The notes: generated by a model from the letters alone, not told the origin. A DNA stretch of 64,000 bases from Prorocentrum cordatum (GCA_963575745.1 CAUYUJ010016693.1:250001-314000); one strand, 5' to 3'. Counted from the first letter of the stretch, positions 29,845 to 41,220 are shown. Made by a program: numbers and translations.

Positions 29845-30160
29845 CACGGCTGCGACCCTGGCGACACGGGATGTCCTCCGGATTGATAGCGGTATCGCTC
29901 TGCTTCTCGGGGCGGGAGGCTGGAAAAAGGCTCGAGGCGCTGCCGCCTGGGCACCGCCGCGTGGATAGCAAGTCGCGCCGCGGCACGGAGGGCCAGAACC
30001 GGCGGCACGACACGTGAAGCAAACGTTCCTGACCGTATTGAGATCCCACGGGCGTCGATACAAAGCCTCGCTCTTGAAAAACTACTTGTCAATCCCACGT
30101 CATTCGTTCCATTGCCACTCGTGCTGGCAACGCGATCGTGTTGCTGATCCTGACCCTAAC
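29845..30160 (+). repeat. R2 dispersed repeat, copy 2
   Basis: Co-linear with copy 1. The CCGGCGGCACGACACGT segment inside it recurs once more just downstream (about 30168), hinting at a partial third unit. Confidence 0.65.
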
Positions 30161-30399
30161 GATACAACCGGCGGCACGACACGTCAAGCCACAATTCCTG
30201 ATCGCACGCCTGCCTGGTACGTGCACTTCAGAGCCGCGCGCGGGCGCGTGGGAGGCGGCCAGGCCGCAGAAGAGAGGGCCCGCCTGCACGCAGGGGTGCG
30301 GGCGGCGGCGCTGTCTGGAGATGCCACAAGGCCAGCGCTCCATCCGCGCGAGTTTGGGCGTTTGGCCAGAGACTAGGCGGCGGGCCCGGGGGGAAATGA

Positions 30400-30545
30400 G
30401 AAGGGGCGGGCCTTCTCAGAAGGCTCGAAGTCCGATGGCCTTCTGAAAATTGTCTCAGCCTCCCCCGTGGACACAAACAACTTCTCAAAAGGCCGGAGGG
30501 CTTCTAAGAACCCCCCGCTGCATGCTGAGAAGCCCCTCTCCTTCT
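30400..30545. repeat. CCTTCTCAGAAGG palindrome cluster (locus 2)
   Basis: GGCCTTCTCAGAAGGCTC, GGCCTTCTGAAAA, ACTTCTCAAAAGGCC and GCTGAGAAGCCC in sequence. Confidence 0.7.
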
Positions 30546-30594
30546 CGCTTCCCCCCCCTCGCCCGCCGCCGAGAGAATCGTGCTGGGATTGCCC

Positions 30595-30960
30595 GTGGAG
30601 TGCCTTAAGACGGCCCCAAAGGGCCCCAAAAAGGTCCCGAGAGGACCCCCTTGAGGGGGAACGTCAGGGGGGCCGGCTCAGGGGTAGAACATGTAGCGGG
30701 AATCCGCGACACATCGCCGATAGATCGGCGATAGGCCACATACAGCGAACCCGCACGTTCCCGGGCGGAGTGTACCATCGGGCTCCCATCGGCAACCACT
30801 GGGCGATCGGGGGTCGACGCATCCTCCCTGGAGTCTATCCTCTATCCCTCCCCGGTGCTGCCCCTGAAAAGAGCCCAAAAGGGTCCCAACATGACCCCAA
30901 GTGCGCCCAAAAAGGGCCCCAAAAAGGTCCCGAAAAAGGACCCCGCAGACCCTCCGCCCA
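30595..30960 (+). repeat. Two GGCCCCAAAGA-type arrays around a unique ~190-bp segment
   Basis: CCCCAAAGGGCCCC and AAAAAGGTCCC units lie at 30605-30650 and again at 30860-30950. The middle holds ATCGCCGATAGATCGGCGAT, a hairpin with 9-bp arms. Confidence 0.65.
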
Positions 30961-31084
30961 GAGCGCACGGCCACGTCGTATCAGCGCTTCGGCGCGGCCA
31001 AGGTCAAACAGTGGGTGCTGGCGCCGCTACGGCGAGGAACTGTGCTCAGCGTGAAGCGGCGGCAGCCCCAACAACACGGTCTGC

Positions 31085-31235
31085 CCTTCACGTGGAGTGC
31101 GTCGCTCCGTTTTGCGGGGCGGGAGGCTAGGAGAAGCTCGGGACGTTGACACCTGGGCACCGGGGCGTGGTTAGCGTGTCGCACCAAAACGTAGAGGGTG
31201 AGAACAGGCGGCGCGACACGCTGAACAACCTTCCC
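31085..31235 (+). repeat. R2 dispersed repeat, copy 3 (partial)
   Basis: Keeps the GGGGCGGGAGGCT, CCTGGGCACCG, GAGAACAGGCGGCGCGACACG and CCTTCCCTGA order of copies 1 and 2, then stops. Confidence 0.55.
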
Positions 31236-31463
31236 TGATCGTAGGCAGACTACGACGGAGCCGTCGATGTGCTGGTGATCCCCAACCCTCGTGCAGCAAC
31301 AGCCAGAGCAGGTCCCTCAAGAGGCTGGCGACTCAGCGAACATCATGGTCGGCGAAGGTGAGAAAGTGGCGACGGCGAACAAACAAAACAGCATGCCGGG
31401 CAGCATGATCGACCTGGCAGCAACTGGAGCCTAGCTGCCCCGGCACGCAGCACGCCACCTGGA

Positions 31464-32190
31464 GTGCGTGTGGCCACGGAGCTCAACACACAAAATGAGA
31501 ACTTAGGTCTGGCGCGCTACGTCCGCCGAGACGTTGGTCAACACTTGCTGAACCAACACGCCGCGAGTTTGACCGGGACATTTTGTACACGGCGCCTGTT
31601 TTGTTTCAGCACGGGCGCAGCGGGACTGGAGCGAGCAGGAGCGCGCCCCGAGCCTGCGAGCGTGACGCGTGACGTTGCGTGGTCACGCGTATGCCACCGC
31701 GCAAGCCTGGAGAGGCTGGGGAGCCATGAGAAGGCCGACGCAGGGAACCGGCACGGTCACGTCTTAAAGAACTGGCAGTACAAGGACGCTTCGGCGAGGG
31801 TGCAGAAGCTGAGGCTCGTCGTCTTGAGGCTGATGGCAATGGTGGAAAAAGCAGAACCAGACGTAGCAGGCAGCTGGGTTCGAGAATCTGCAGTGCCCCC
31901 GACATGCGACCAGCCGAACAATCTCCAGAAGTCGCGCCTTCTGGTCAGCTTGCACAGAGCAACGCTGGCGCCCGACGACTGCAACCAAGGAAAAGCTGGA
32001 CGCTCAAATCCAACCAGGAAATCCTCAGCATAAGCTCACACCTCTGGAGATGCCGACGACGTACTACACGCTCAAGGGTCAAGTGCAGGGAGCTGAAACT
32101 ACTGTGGGCGAGCTGATACGTGCAACCTTCCAACAGGGCCCCGAGGGGCAACATGGCGAGGAAATCGAAAACAATACCGAAGTGTTGTGA
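31464..32190 (+). CDS. Unidentified coding-like region, two plus-strand frames
   Basis: A 189-residue frame (31464-32033) begins MRVATELNTQNENLGLARY and later reads LKNWQYKDASARVQKLRLVV. A second frame, open from 31867 to a stop at 32190, ends with LTPLEMPTTYYTLKGQVQGA and IRATFQQGPEGQHGEEIEN, which is very protein-like. A pyrimidine-rich stretch ending CATTCTTAG follows at about 32200-32219, as before an intron acceptor. The next frame reads GYGHMLLHFYLQAAAVP. A multi-exon gene is plausible. Family unknown. Confidence 0.3.
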
Positions 32191-32334
32191 GCGAGTCAGT
32201 TTCACCTTTCCATTCTTAGGTATGGCCACATGCTCCTGCACTTCTACCTCCAGGCCGCTGCCGTTCCCTCTTGTTGCTCCAACTTCCTTGAGTTGCAAGG
32301 TAAGAGAGATGCACCAGGCCTCACGGTGTTTCTG

Positions 32335-32585
32335 AGTGCCACCCTCATGCTCTCGCATGCATGTAGCCTGCCAATCGGATGCCTACAGGGCCCGAGTCTG
32401 AGGGAATTGGCGGTAGCTAGCGCGTGCGTTCCACTCTTTTCGAGCTGGCCTCACTGCGCTACAGAGTGCAACCCTCCTGCTCACGCCTGCACGTAGCCTG
32501 CCAATCCGAGGACTTCGAGATCCGAGTGTCAGGTAATGTGTGGGATTTAGTGCGCGGGTTCCACTCTCAACGAGCTGACCCTTAC
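32335..32585 (+). repeat. ~126-bp unit duplicated in tandem
   Basis: GTAGCCTGCCAATC, CGAGTCTGAGG/CGAGTGTCAGG and GTTCCACTCT followed by CGAGCTG occur in order at about 32365-32450 and 32490-32575. Confidence 0.75.
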
Positions 32586-33115
32586 TTCGAAGTTTGCGTG
32601 CTCTGATTGTCGTGTTCAACGGCCAGGCCCCCGTGGAGACAGCAAGCCGCTGCACCTGCCTTCGCGTGTGGCTCCTCAGAGCTAGAAAGTAACAAGGGGT
32701 ACATATAATAAGTTGTATCCCCCCCGTTGCACAGAGAGAGTAATCGAGTTGACATGCCTGAATGCGGGAGAGCGAGCGAGCTCCCTATCCCCCTCTTCCT
32801 CCTCGCCCTCCCCTTCCTGCCCCCTTCCGCCCCGCACACATCCTCACTCGCCTCATTCTCTTTTCTCCCACCATCTTCCCCCTTCCCTCTCGTTCCTATC
32901 CCCATCCAACCTCCTTCCCCCGTCCCCCGCCCCCCCCACATCTCGGCAACGCCACCAAAGCACACGCCCCACCTCCAGGCCCGGATGGCCACCGTGGCCA
33001 AGCATTCGAAGAACTGTGTCGGGGCACCTCTCTGCAGGCGGGGCGATCACACCAGATCGACTTGCAGTCGCGAGGCCCACAGCCGCAAACAAAACAAAAT
33101 CCCCCCCCCCCTACA
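32585..33115. other. Pyrimidine-rich DNA, no supported gene
   Basis: CCCTTCC and CTCGC-type runs keep several frames open. A plus-strand frame from 32727 continues into the CAT tract as poly-His. Not counted as a gene. Confidence 0.4.
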
Positions 33116-33119
33116 CGCA

Positions 33120-33860
33120 GCACTACACCTATCAGCACCATCATCAGCAGCATCATCCTCATCACCACTAGCTTATCATCACAATCACAATAACCATCAC
33201 CATGAGCAGCAACAACATCATCACCACCACAGCTGGCATCATCATCCTCTTCAAAATTACCACCATCACCATCTCTATCCTCATCATCTCCGCTATCGCA
33301 ATCAGCATCATCATCGTCATGGCCACAATCATCACCGATATCAGCATCACCACCACCATCATCATCATGACCACCACTGCAATCATCGTAAACGTCTGGA
33401 CAATCATCATGATCATAATCATCGCCATCAACAACAAAGTCAGCACAATGATCAACATCATCATCACCATCACCGTGGCTGGCAACATACTTATATTCAT
33501 CGCCGTCATCATCATCGCCAGCGGCATCGTCACTATCACCATCATCACAACCACAATGCTCCTCTGCACCCGCATCATCCTCATCATCATCCGCATCATC
33601 CTCATAATCATCACCACCATCATCATCAGCATCGCCGTCGTCATCATCATCAGCATCACCATCACCACGACGACCATCGTCATCATCATCACCATCGCCA
33701 ACATCAGTCTGATCACCATCACCACCATCACCATAGTCGGCATCGCTGAAATAACCATCATCACCACGATCCGCATCAGCAGCATCAACGTCATCATAAT
33801 CCTTCGACTTCTGGGCCTGACCCTGTTCATCCTGGGCCCCCTCCTGCTCCAGCTCCTCCT
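33120..33860. repeat. (CAT)n/(ATC)n microsatellite, ~740 bp
   Basis: Interrupted CAT/CAC triplets. All six phases are open, giving His-, Ile-, Met- or Asp-rich text. Confidence 0.9.
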
Positions 33861-33864
33861 CCCT

Positions 33865-34122
33865 CTTGTGTAACTTCTGCGCCGCCTCCTCCACCCCCTT
33901 CAAATCTCCATCTCCTTTCCGATCCTCTTCGCGCGCCCGAAAAGGGTACTGCAACTATTGGACCTTCTGTCGCGATCGGACACCGTGAGGGGCAGCACAG
34001 ACAACGAGTCCTGTTCAAAGTGGGCAGGGACTGCTGTCGATCTCCCCCCCCCCATTCTTGCCGTACCGCTCGTACCAAGCCTCGCCATCCATAATCCTCA
34101 TCCTCCCGGCCCTCCTCCTCCT

Positions 34123-34154
<32 letters not shown>

Positions 34155-34405
34155 TCGCCCCCCCTGCCAGCTACGAACGGCGAGCGTATCCATATCCATG
34201 CCCTCGCGGTCTGGATTCCAGGGCGCAGCTCCGCGGATACGCGCGGATGCGCCCAGCGCAGGGCATCCGCGACAAAAACGCCCGCATCCTGGGGGGGCGC
34301 GGCGAGAGGGCCCGGCCCGCGAGGCCGCGGATGTGGCCATGTCTTTCGCCCACGGGCCCTGCTGCTGCTCCTGCAGTCAACCCGTATAACCTTAACCAGG
34401 GCGCA
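33865..34405. other. GC-rich stretch with a CTC patch, no supported gene
   Basis: CTC triplets at 34110-34150. A 426-aa minus frame (33827-35107) spans the region but its text follows composition. Confidence 0.3.
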
Positions 34406-34407
34406 GG

Positions 34408-34788
34408 ATGAGGATGCAAGAGCCTTGGAAGGCCATGCGACACTGTGCGCGGGGCGCGGCCAGCGAAAGCGGCCAAGGATGGGCCGAAGGGGAGGGATGC
34501 AAGCGCAGCCTTGGAAAGTCGCCCATCCTTCTGATGCGGGTTGACTGTACATGTTCGGACGCCTTGAAACAACTTCGGGCCATAACTCAGGCCTCTGGCG
34601 GCCGTTCGGGGCGATCCAGGCACCCCCCCAAAGCGCTCGACGAGGCGCAGCTGCTGGAAAGCATCCAGGAGCGGGAAAGAGAACGAAAACTACTGGCCGC
34701 CCCAAGCCCAAGGGGCCCCGATCGCTTGCCCGGGGATCGTATCTCGCCCCATGTCTCATTGCTCCCGAGCCCTTCCTATGCCGGTTGA
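34408..34788 (+). CDS. Hypothetical ORF (126 aa)
   Basis: Reads MRMQEPWKAMRHCARGAASE, then ILLMRVDCTCSDALKQLRAI and a charged helix ALDEAQLLESIQERERERKL. Composition is balanced and the segment non-repetitive. No recognised domain. Opposite-strand frames are Pro/Arg/Ser-rich and less protein-like. Confidence 0.3.
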   Translation: MRMQEPWKAMRHCARGAASESGQGWAEGEGCKRSLGKSPILLMRVDCTCSDALKQLRAITQASGGRSGRSRHPPKALDEAQLLESIQERERERKLLAAPSPRGPDRLPGDRISPHVSLLPSPSYAG

Positions 34789-34800
34789 CTCGGCTCCGAC

Positions 34801-35103
34801 TCAGGGGGGCGGGACGGCGGCCTCGCGCAGCACCGCATCCCGGACGGCCTCCGCGGTCCACCGCCCCAGCTCCGACAGGCCCTCCTGGAGGTGCCGCCTC
34901 TGGCCCTCGAGCTCGCCCCTGGGCGGCCAGGAGGTCAGCCAGGGAAGGGGCCGGGGGGAGGGCAAGAGGGCTGCTCGAGGGGGCGGGGAAGGGGGTGCAG
35001 TGGGAGAAACGGGGAGAGGGCCTCTGCCTCTCCCCCTTCCCTCCTTCCCTGAGCTCATCCCCCTCCTGTCCTTTTTTCGACGTTGCTCGGACTTCATGCT
35101 CAA
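34801..35103 (-). CDS. Hypothetical ORF with helical C-terminus (100 aa)
   Basis: The C-terminal part GELEGQRRHLQEGLSELGRW then TAEAVRDAVLREAAVPPP forms a likely amphipathic helix. The N-terminal part is Gly/Arg/Pro-rich. A similar helical remnant next to a purine tract lies at 52.56-52.69 kb. No family recognised. Confidence 0.25.
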   Translation of the reverse strand: MSMKSEQRRKKDRRGMSSGKEGRGRGRGPLPVSPTAPPSPPPRAALLPSPRPLPWLTSWPPRGELEGQRRHLQEGLSELGRWTAEAVRDAVLREAAVPPP

Positions 35104-35109
35104 GCACGC

Positions 35110-35630
35110 AGCGTTCTGAAATGGTAGTTTAAAAAGGGCAGACTTAGGCCAATGACAAACAGCAGCTTACGCCTGGCTGGCGCGGCAGGAACCTAAGAGG
35201 GGCGGGCAGAAAAAAAAACCATAGAACCCCGAGGGGCGCAGAGCTTGCGCTGACGAGGCGGTGCGAGGGTGCGAGGGGAGAGATACCGAGCGATCGATAA
35301 CCTCAGTAACAATAGCGACGAAGAAACCGAACGGAGAAGGACGACATACGCATGCAAGGCGACTAAAACGGTCGGAGGCCAGGGCGAATTCTGCAGCGTC
35401 TGATATAATCTGGAAGTCTACCCCCATCCCGATGACCCAAATCCGCTCGCCGATCTGTAGATTCAGGCTTGCAGCAAAAACACTTACAGCAAAATGAGAA
35501 CAGGTGCTCGCTGTGGCAGTTCTTGAGTTGCAACCCAGGGTTCGTCGGTTCACCCCAAATCTCTGTGGTCCCTGGACCCTCATACATTGTCACTTCTTTC
35601 CGGGTTGAGCACGAACCCAGATTAGCTATC
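35110..35630. other. Non-repetitive stretch, nothing recognised
   Basis: Short frames on both strands. 35261-35497 plus and 35167-35583 minus overlap and neither has a domain. Confidence 0.3.
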
Positions 35631-36625
35631 GTTGTAAGGCTGGCCTGGTCGGCTGGCCTGAAAGTACTAAAACTAACCGACACAAGCATGACATGCGTTG
35701 GTCTAGCAACTGCCTCTGTGCCTTGCATTTCCTATGGTCCGGCGCTGCCTGGCCAGTGACAGGATGTAGGCTGAGAGGTTGGAGGCAAGCGTGCGTTACA
35801 GCTGCGTGACGTAGGAATGAAACGTCGTAGGAACAACTGCAATGGTCATCCCCTAAGTAGAGATAGTTGCGCAGGCAGAGCAACATATCGGCTTCAATGT
35901 GATGGGAATGAGGCGAAACTGACTAGCAGTGCGTGCAAGTATGCGATAATGAGGAGGAGGAGGAAGTAGTAGGAAGAGGCTGGCGAATGCAACATGGCTG
36001 GCCTGCGGTTGCTACGCAACGCTGGCTGCGCAGAGTGCACTTGCAACTCATGAGGATGACGTGAGTGTATAGCTGCATCATCCTCCTCGTCTGATCCTCC
36101 ACTGTAATCCCCGTAAAGATGGCCAGATAGGCTGGCCTGTGAGCACTGAGTCTGGCCGAAATATGTGAAAGAACAAGGCCGAGGCGAAACTGAACATGAG
36201 AAAACGCGCAAAGGGGGCCCACCATGCCCTGTGGGTCAGGGGGGCCCCAAAGGAAAGAATGGGATGACCAAGGAGAGGTAACATCGGGACCCTGGACATG
36301 GCATAAAGAAGTGTTGGTCGAAAGTACTGGCCTGCCCTCAACCAGTGAGTGGCGCTGGGGTTCTCTTTCGGCCTTCCTGGGGGCAGCGAAACCCTTGTTG
36401 CCACTTTCGCCACCGACTGTGAGGGAGGAGATCACATCAGGATGCTGATGCGCACACAAGAGGCAAGCTGCGGGCGTGAGGAGTGACGTGGTAAGGCTGG
36501 CCTGGTAGGCTGGCCTTCAGTGAAAGCTATTGCTGGGAAGGGATAGTGCAGTATGCAGTAAAATTGAGGCCGGCCTAGAAGGCTGGCCGACTGCACGTTG
36601 GTAGATGTAAGAACGCGCCTGCGAG
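35630..36625. repeat. GGCTGGCCTGGTCGGCTGGCC palindromic repeat cluster
   Basis: Related units at about 35636, 36119, 36491 and 36566 each contain two GGC(T/C)GGCC half-sites separated by 6-8 bases. Two copies are followed by a GGGCCCACC/GGCCCACCCTCC stretch ending in GGTCCCGAAA or GGGGCCCC. Confidence 0.6.
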
Positions 36626-36629
36626 GCCC

Positions 36630-37740
36630 ACCCTCCACAGGCGGTCAGGGGGTCCCGAAATGGGGGAGAAGGAGCAATGGTACATGTCTGCTGCGAATGG
36701 CATACCGCAGACATGCCAAAGGCAATGCTGGGTGGCAACGCGGTCTGTTTCATCCGCGGCCACTTCCGCCGCCAGTCTGCCCGACCGCTGACAGCGCAGC
36801 AACCGCGGGGGGACTCGCGTCGAAGACAGGGAGAAGCAGAAAAGGCGAGGGGAGGCGGGGCGGAGAGGCGACCAGTCCCCCGGCGCCGCGGAAACTGCGG
36901 CTCCCCCTCCACATCCTTCACTCCTCTATCCTAACCTCGGCCTCCCTGGATGCAGAACTGGCTGTGCAAGTGCAAAAGTAATAAGAACGCCTTTCGGGCC
37001 CACTCGCAAGCAGCAGCAGCGGGAAAGAGGTGGGGGGAGCAAGGGAGGTAACCCACCGTGGGAGAAGAGAACACATATCCTATGCCTCCGCAGGCGGAAG
37101 CACAGGGCGTCTGCAGTCCTCATCAGACAATGGGGCACGGCCCCTGGGGCAGAATAGGTGCTCCCAAGACCACAAAGCATGGTGTGGCCAGGCAACAGTA
37201 GCATGTACCACGAGGGTGAGAAATAAGGGAAAAAGTGGGAAGACGATGGCGACAGCAGAAGGAGCCCCCGATACTAAGTGATACTGGGGAGAAGGATGGT
37301 TGTCAGTCATTGGCCTTCCGCGGTGATTGAAGGAGATAGGGTAGAAGTCGTGGTCGTACTGCCCAAGTATGCGCATATATGTAGTCACCATAATCGTAAC
37401 AGTGTGGTCCATATCTTGTAGGCGGAGTCGGCTTAGGCTTGAGCACAGGCGGTGCCTTGAATACCAACGGCGCCTCTTATGTATGTACTGCTTGTCGGTG
37501 CTGAAATCCTCGTTGTTGGAGATTGCGTTGGTGTCATCAAGATAGGTGTTGGTGGTAGTGGGCTCGGTGACGCCGACTGGTTACACAATAATCCAGAACG
37601 CGCGGGCCGCTGCGGCTGTGCGCGCTCACGCGTCCAAGGTAATATGTGATTAGTGCCTGTGGAGTGGACCTTGATTGGCTGACAACTCTACTTGGCGGCG
37701 CCATGGTTGGGAAATAGACCTGCCTGGTGTCGTACGGATG
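36630..37740. other. Mixed sequence, no supported gene
   Basis: A weak further copy of the preceding repeat lies near 36940-37080. 37.4-37.74 kb is GT-rich on the plus strand. Nothing recognised. Confidence 0.35.
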
Positions 37741-37749
37741 TGGTGCTAG

Positions 37750-39521
37750 TTATGAAACAGGTACGTCGTGAAGCCACGATTGTGCCCTAGCGTCCTCAGG
37801 TGGCGTGCGTGCGTTTGGAATTCGAAGGATGGGTGGCGGTTGGTGTGTTGGGCTTCTGATGACACGAATCAGTGGTTGCTGGCTTGTGTTGGTGTTGATC
37901 GGTGGTGCGGGCAGAGGTGTTGGGTCGGTGTCGTCTGGTTGGTTGTAATATGTTGGTGTGTGGTGATGTGGCTGTTGTGTCGTAGTGGCTGGAATTGGCG
38001 TGGCCGTGGAGGGTGTCGAGTGGATGCCATGTCGAGCTTGAAGTGTCCTTGACATTGTGAATGCGTGGTCTTCGTCGCTGGATGTCGTGTTGGTTGGCGT
38101 GTGTACTCTGCCGTGGTCTCGTTTGTACTCAGGAGTAGGATTTCAGATGTGTAGTAGTAGTGTGCTGTGTCGTGAAAACGTACTGGCCAGTCGTGCCTTA
38201 TGAAGTCGTCGTAGTTGTGGCATGATGGAGGTGAACCATTGGGAAACGACGATTATCGCCTGCGTGGTTGGCTCGTTCATCGTCGCTGTAGGATCTGACA
38301 CCAGCGTGGTGAAGGATCTGTCCGTAATTGATACGACTAACCTGAAGTCCTCGTTGGAGCGATAGCGTTTTGCGAAGGCTGTCATGCCACTGCCGAATCG
38401 CAGTTGTGTGCGATCTCTTGGCCTGGGCTTCCCTGGCGGTAGGTGGTTCTCTGCTGGCGTAGCGTATTGAAGCTGGAAGTGTTTGGTTGGCCCTGCCGGC
38501 GGTAGCTTGATGGTCGATAGTGGAGGCGCCTGTGGATTGGGCCTCAATGGTGGATGAGGGAGACGTATCGTTGTCCAGGCAGCGGTGCCAGCCTGGTAAG
38601 AGGATGTCGTCCATTGGGAATCGTTACCTGTAGGTGTTGGGCTGTTCGTGGTAGTAGGTGGCATAGTGCCATCTGTCGTCGTCGTAGTCGTCGTCCTCGA
38701 TACGCTTAGCGCTATATGCCGTCCATCCGTTGGGGCAGTGCATGCATGTCGTGCCTGTGATGAGGTGGTTGCGACCTGAGGAAGATTTGTTGGTCTTTGC
38801 GCTGTTGCCTTCGCTCTTGTCTGTGTCGCTGCCTATGTCTGAATCGTCGGCCACTGGGGTCCGAATTGCTGCGTCGAACCCTGCGTTGCCCAACATTGAA
38901 GTCGACCGTCGTAGTCGCACTGTGATTAGTCTGCTCCTCGTTGCAGCTCGAGCTCTCCGTGAACCATTTCGTAGTACGGGTTGTCTGGTCACATGTCGGT
39001 GGGTATCCTTAGATGGTCTTCGGTGCTCAGAAACTCCGGCGGCATAGATGTAGATTGTGTGCCGCCTGGGCGTGGTGGATGCATGGTCGGCGTAGACTTG
39101 GGCGTGTCAGTATTGCGAGTCACTGGCTACATGTGTGCTTGGGTGCAAGTGTGTGATCGGCATTGGTGAAAGACCTTCAATAATTTGTGGCCACATGTGT
39201 GTTGTCTGGAGTAGGTGCGATGAGGTCGAAACGTGTAGGAGGTGGGCGGATGTGTTGTGGTATGTGCGATGGCTGCTCTCGCGCCGAACCTGTCCAGACT
39301 TTGATAATTATGTTGTGTAGCCGTTGGCGTCCTGTAGCTCCACGTAGCCGGGCTGCTCGTATGTGGGGGGGTGGCGTGACGTGTCGATATCTATTGTCCA
39401 CAACGCACGTAGCCCAAAGTGGGTGAAGTGTGGCCACGGGCAGAGCTACGCGAATCATAAGCCGAGCTACGAAAGCTTCAAGCAAGGTTAAGAGGACCAC
39501 CAGCCCAACTACCAGAGTCAC
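37750..39521 (-). pseudogene. CA-rich minus-strand open region with protein-like segments
   Basis: Four minus-strand frames: 39177-39521 (RYRHVTPPPHIRAARLRGAT, LHNIIIKVWTGSAREQPSH), 38624-38992 (PVADDSDIGSDTDKSEGNSA, TTCMHCPNGWTAYSAKRIED), 38198-38614 and 37750-38055. The second and third lie in one frame separated by a single TAA at 38624. The acidic linker with CMHCPNGW is the most protein-like part. Thr, Pro, Gln and His bias is expected from CA-rich DNA, so parts may be chance. This could be one decayed or spliced gene. Family unknown. Confidence 0.3.
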
Positions 39522-39810
39522 CGCCTGAACTGCGGGCTACTAGGGCCACCAGCTGAGCTACGATGACAACCACCTGAGCTACGTGGCTTACGAGGGCCAC
39601 CAACTGAGCTACGAGAGTTACGAGAGCCACCACCAGAGCTGCGAGGGCAACCTGCGGAGCTACGAGGGACACCAATCAAACTACGTGGGACACCAGTTGA
39701 ACTACCCAGGCCACAAGGTGAGCTAAGACGGCCAGCAGCAGAGCTGCGAGTACCGACAAATCTCCGTGGACCACCGGCTGAGCTACGAGGGCATCCAAGT
39801 GAGCTTCGAC
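39490..39810 (+). repeat. ~21-bp GAGGGCCACCAGCTGAGCTAC minisatellite
   Basis: About 14 degenerate copies with CTGAGCTAC as core and CCACC as spacer, occasionally 24 bp. Confidence 0.8.
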
Positions 39811-39814
39811 GTCC

Positions 39815-40275
39815 ACCAGTGCAGTGTCCACCTCACGATCCCTACGCGACTACGAAACGCGCCCCAAGAGACGACGGGCCCTGATCTACAACAGGGACCA
39901 CTCTGGGTACAAATACGTGTTCATTTTCAACCCAGAGGCTTCTGCGCTACCTCATTTACTTTTTTGTTGGCTCTGATTCGCAGTTGGGTGCAAGGACGGG
40001 TCCTCATGGGTAGAACCCCTGGGCAGGGCTGAACGGTTCACCAACTCAAGGGCCGTACCGCTGGTCCGTTGAATGGATGGTCTATTGGTGGCGCTACCTC
40101 GTCTACAGCGTTACCGACAAGGTACGCCATGTCGCGACAAGCAAGGTACTACGTCGTCCGTAACCGCTACAACATCCCTTGAGTAGCCCCGCCGATCAGC
40201 CCATACGTTCCCCCCTTCCATTACGATGAGAGTATCAAGGTACGGTATCCCCGTCCTGATCTTTCTCACCACGGA
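39815..40275. other. Non-repetitive stretch, nothing recognised
   Basis: A short 88-residue plus frame (39766-40032) begins in the minisatellite. No domain. Confidence 0.35.
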
Positions 40276-40279
40276 AAAA

Positions 40280-41220
40280 TGCTTGTTTTTTTTGCCGGCG
40301 GGCTGTACTAGTAGGACGACGTAGGCCTACTAGCACGACCCGCGGACCGAGGGAGACGTACTCGTACGGCCGAAGTACGCCTACTAGTACGAGTCGACGG
40401 GCGGTGCTAGTAGGACGAAGTAGGCCTACTAGGACGACTCGGCAGGTTGTACCATTAGGACGAAGTAGGCCTACTCGCACCACCCGCGGACCGAGGGAGG
40501 CGTACACGTACGGACGAAGTAAGCCTACTAGTATGACTCGGTGGGTCGTACGAGTACTTAGGACGAGGTAGGCCTACTCGTACGACCCGCGGGCCGATGG
40601 AGGCGTACTCGCAAGGCCGAAGTACGCCTACTTGTACAGCTCGGCGGGTTGTACTCGTAGGACGCGGTGGGCCTACTCTTACGACCCGGAGACCGCGGGA
40701 GGCGTACTGGTAGGGCCGAAGTACGCCTACTAGTACGACTCGGTGGATCGTACTAGTAGGACGAAGTAGGCCTACTCTCACGACCAGCGGACCAAGGGAG
40801 GCGTACGCGTAGGGCCCAAGTACACCTAATAGTACGACTCGGTGGGCGTTACTAGTAGGACGAAGTAGGCCTACTAGTACGACTCATCGGGTCGAACTAG
40901 TACGACGAAGTAGGCGTACTCGTACGACCCGGCGGGTCGCACGAGTACGCCAAAGTACGCCTACTAGTACGACCAGCGAACCGAAGGAGGCGTACTCATA
41001 CTCGTGGGGCCGAAGTAAACCTACTAGTGCGACTCGGCGGGTTGTACGAATAAGACAAAGTAAGCGTACTCGCACGACCCGGCGGGTCGTACGACCCGCG
41101 GACCGAGGAAGGCGTACTCGTAGGGCCGAAGTACGCGTACTAATACGACTCAGCGGGTCGTACTATTAGGACGAAGTGCGCCTACTAGTACGACCCGGCC
41201 AAGCCCCCAGGACCCTACTA
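40280..41220. repeat. TACTAGTA palindrome array, ~100-bp higher-order unit
   Basis: Dense CTACTAGTACGAC, GTACTAGTAGGACG and GTAGGCCTAC palindromes. A CGGACCGAGGGAGGCGTACTCG landmark recurs at about 40346, 40483, 40589, 40689, 40790, 40978 and 41098, giving a unit of roughly 95-135 bp. Long minus-strand frames (RPTSTTRR, VVLVGLLRP units) follow from the repeat. Confidence 0.85.

Noticed and set aside
31860-31890. Possible tRNA B-box (GGTTCGAGAAT)
   Set aside because: The surrounding sequence does not fold as a cloverleaf and lacks a matching A box or acceptor stem by eye.
32727-33954. His-rich and Asp-rich frames of 220-350 aa
   Set aside because: Translations of the CAT tract; composition explains them fully.
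33827-35107. 426-aa minus-strand open frame
   Set aside because: Mostly Gly/Pro/Arg/Glu text following local GC and CTC composition. Only short pieces look protein-like, and those are listed separately.
40235-40781. Repeated RPTSTTRR and VVLVGLLRP frames on the minus strand
   Set aside because: They follow the TACTAGTA higher-order repeat and break wherever its spacing is not a multiple of three.
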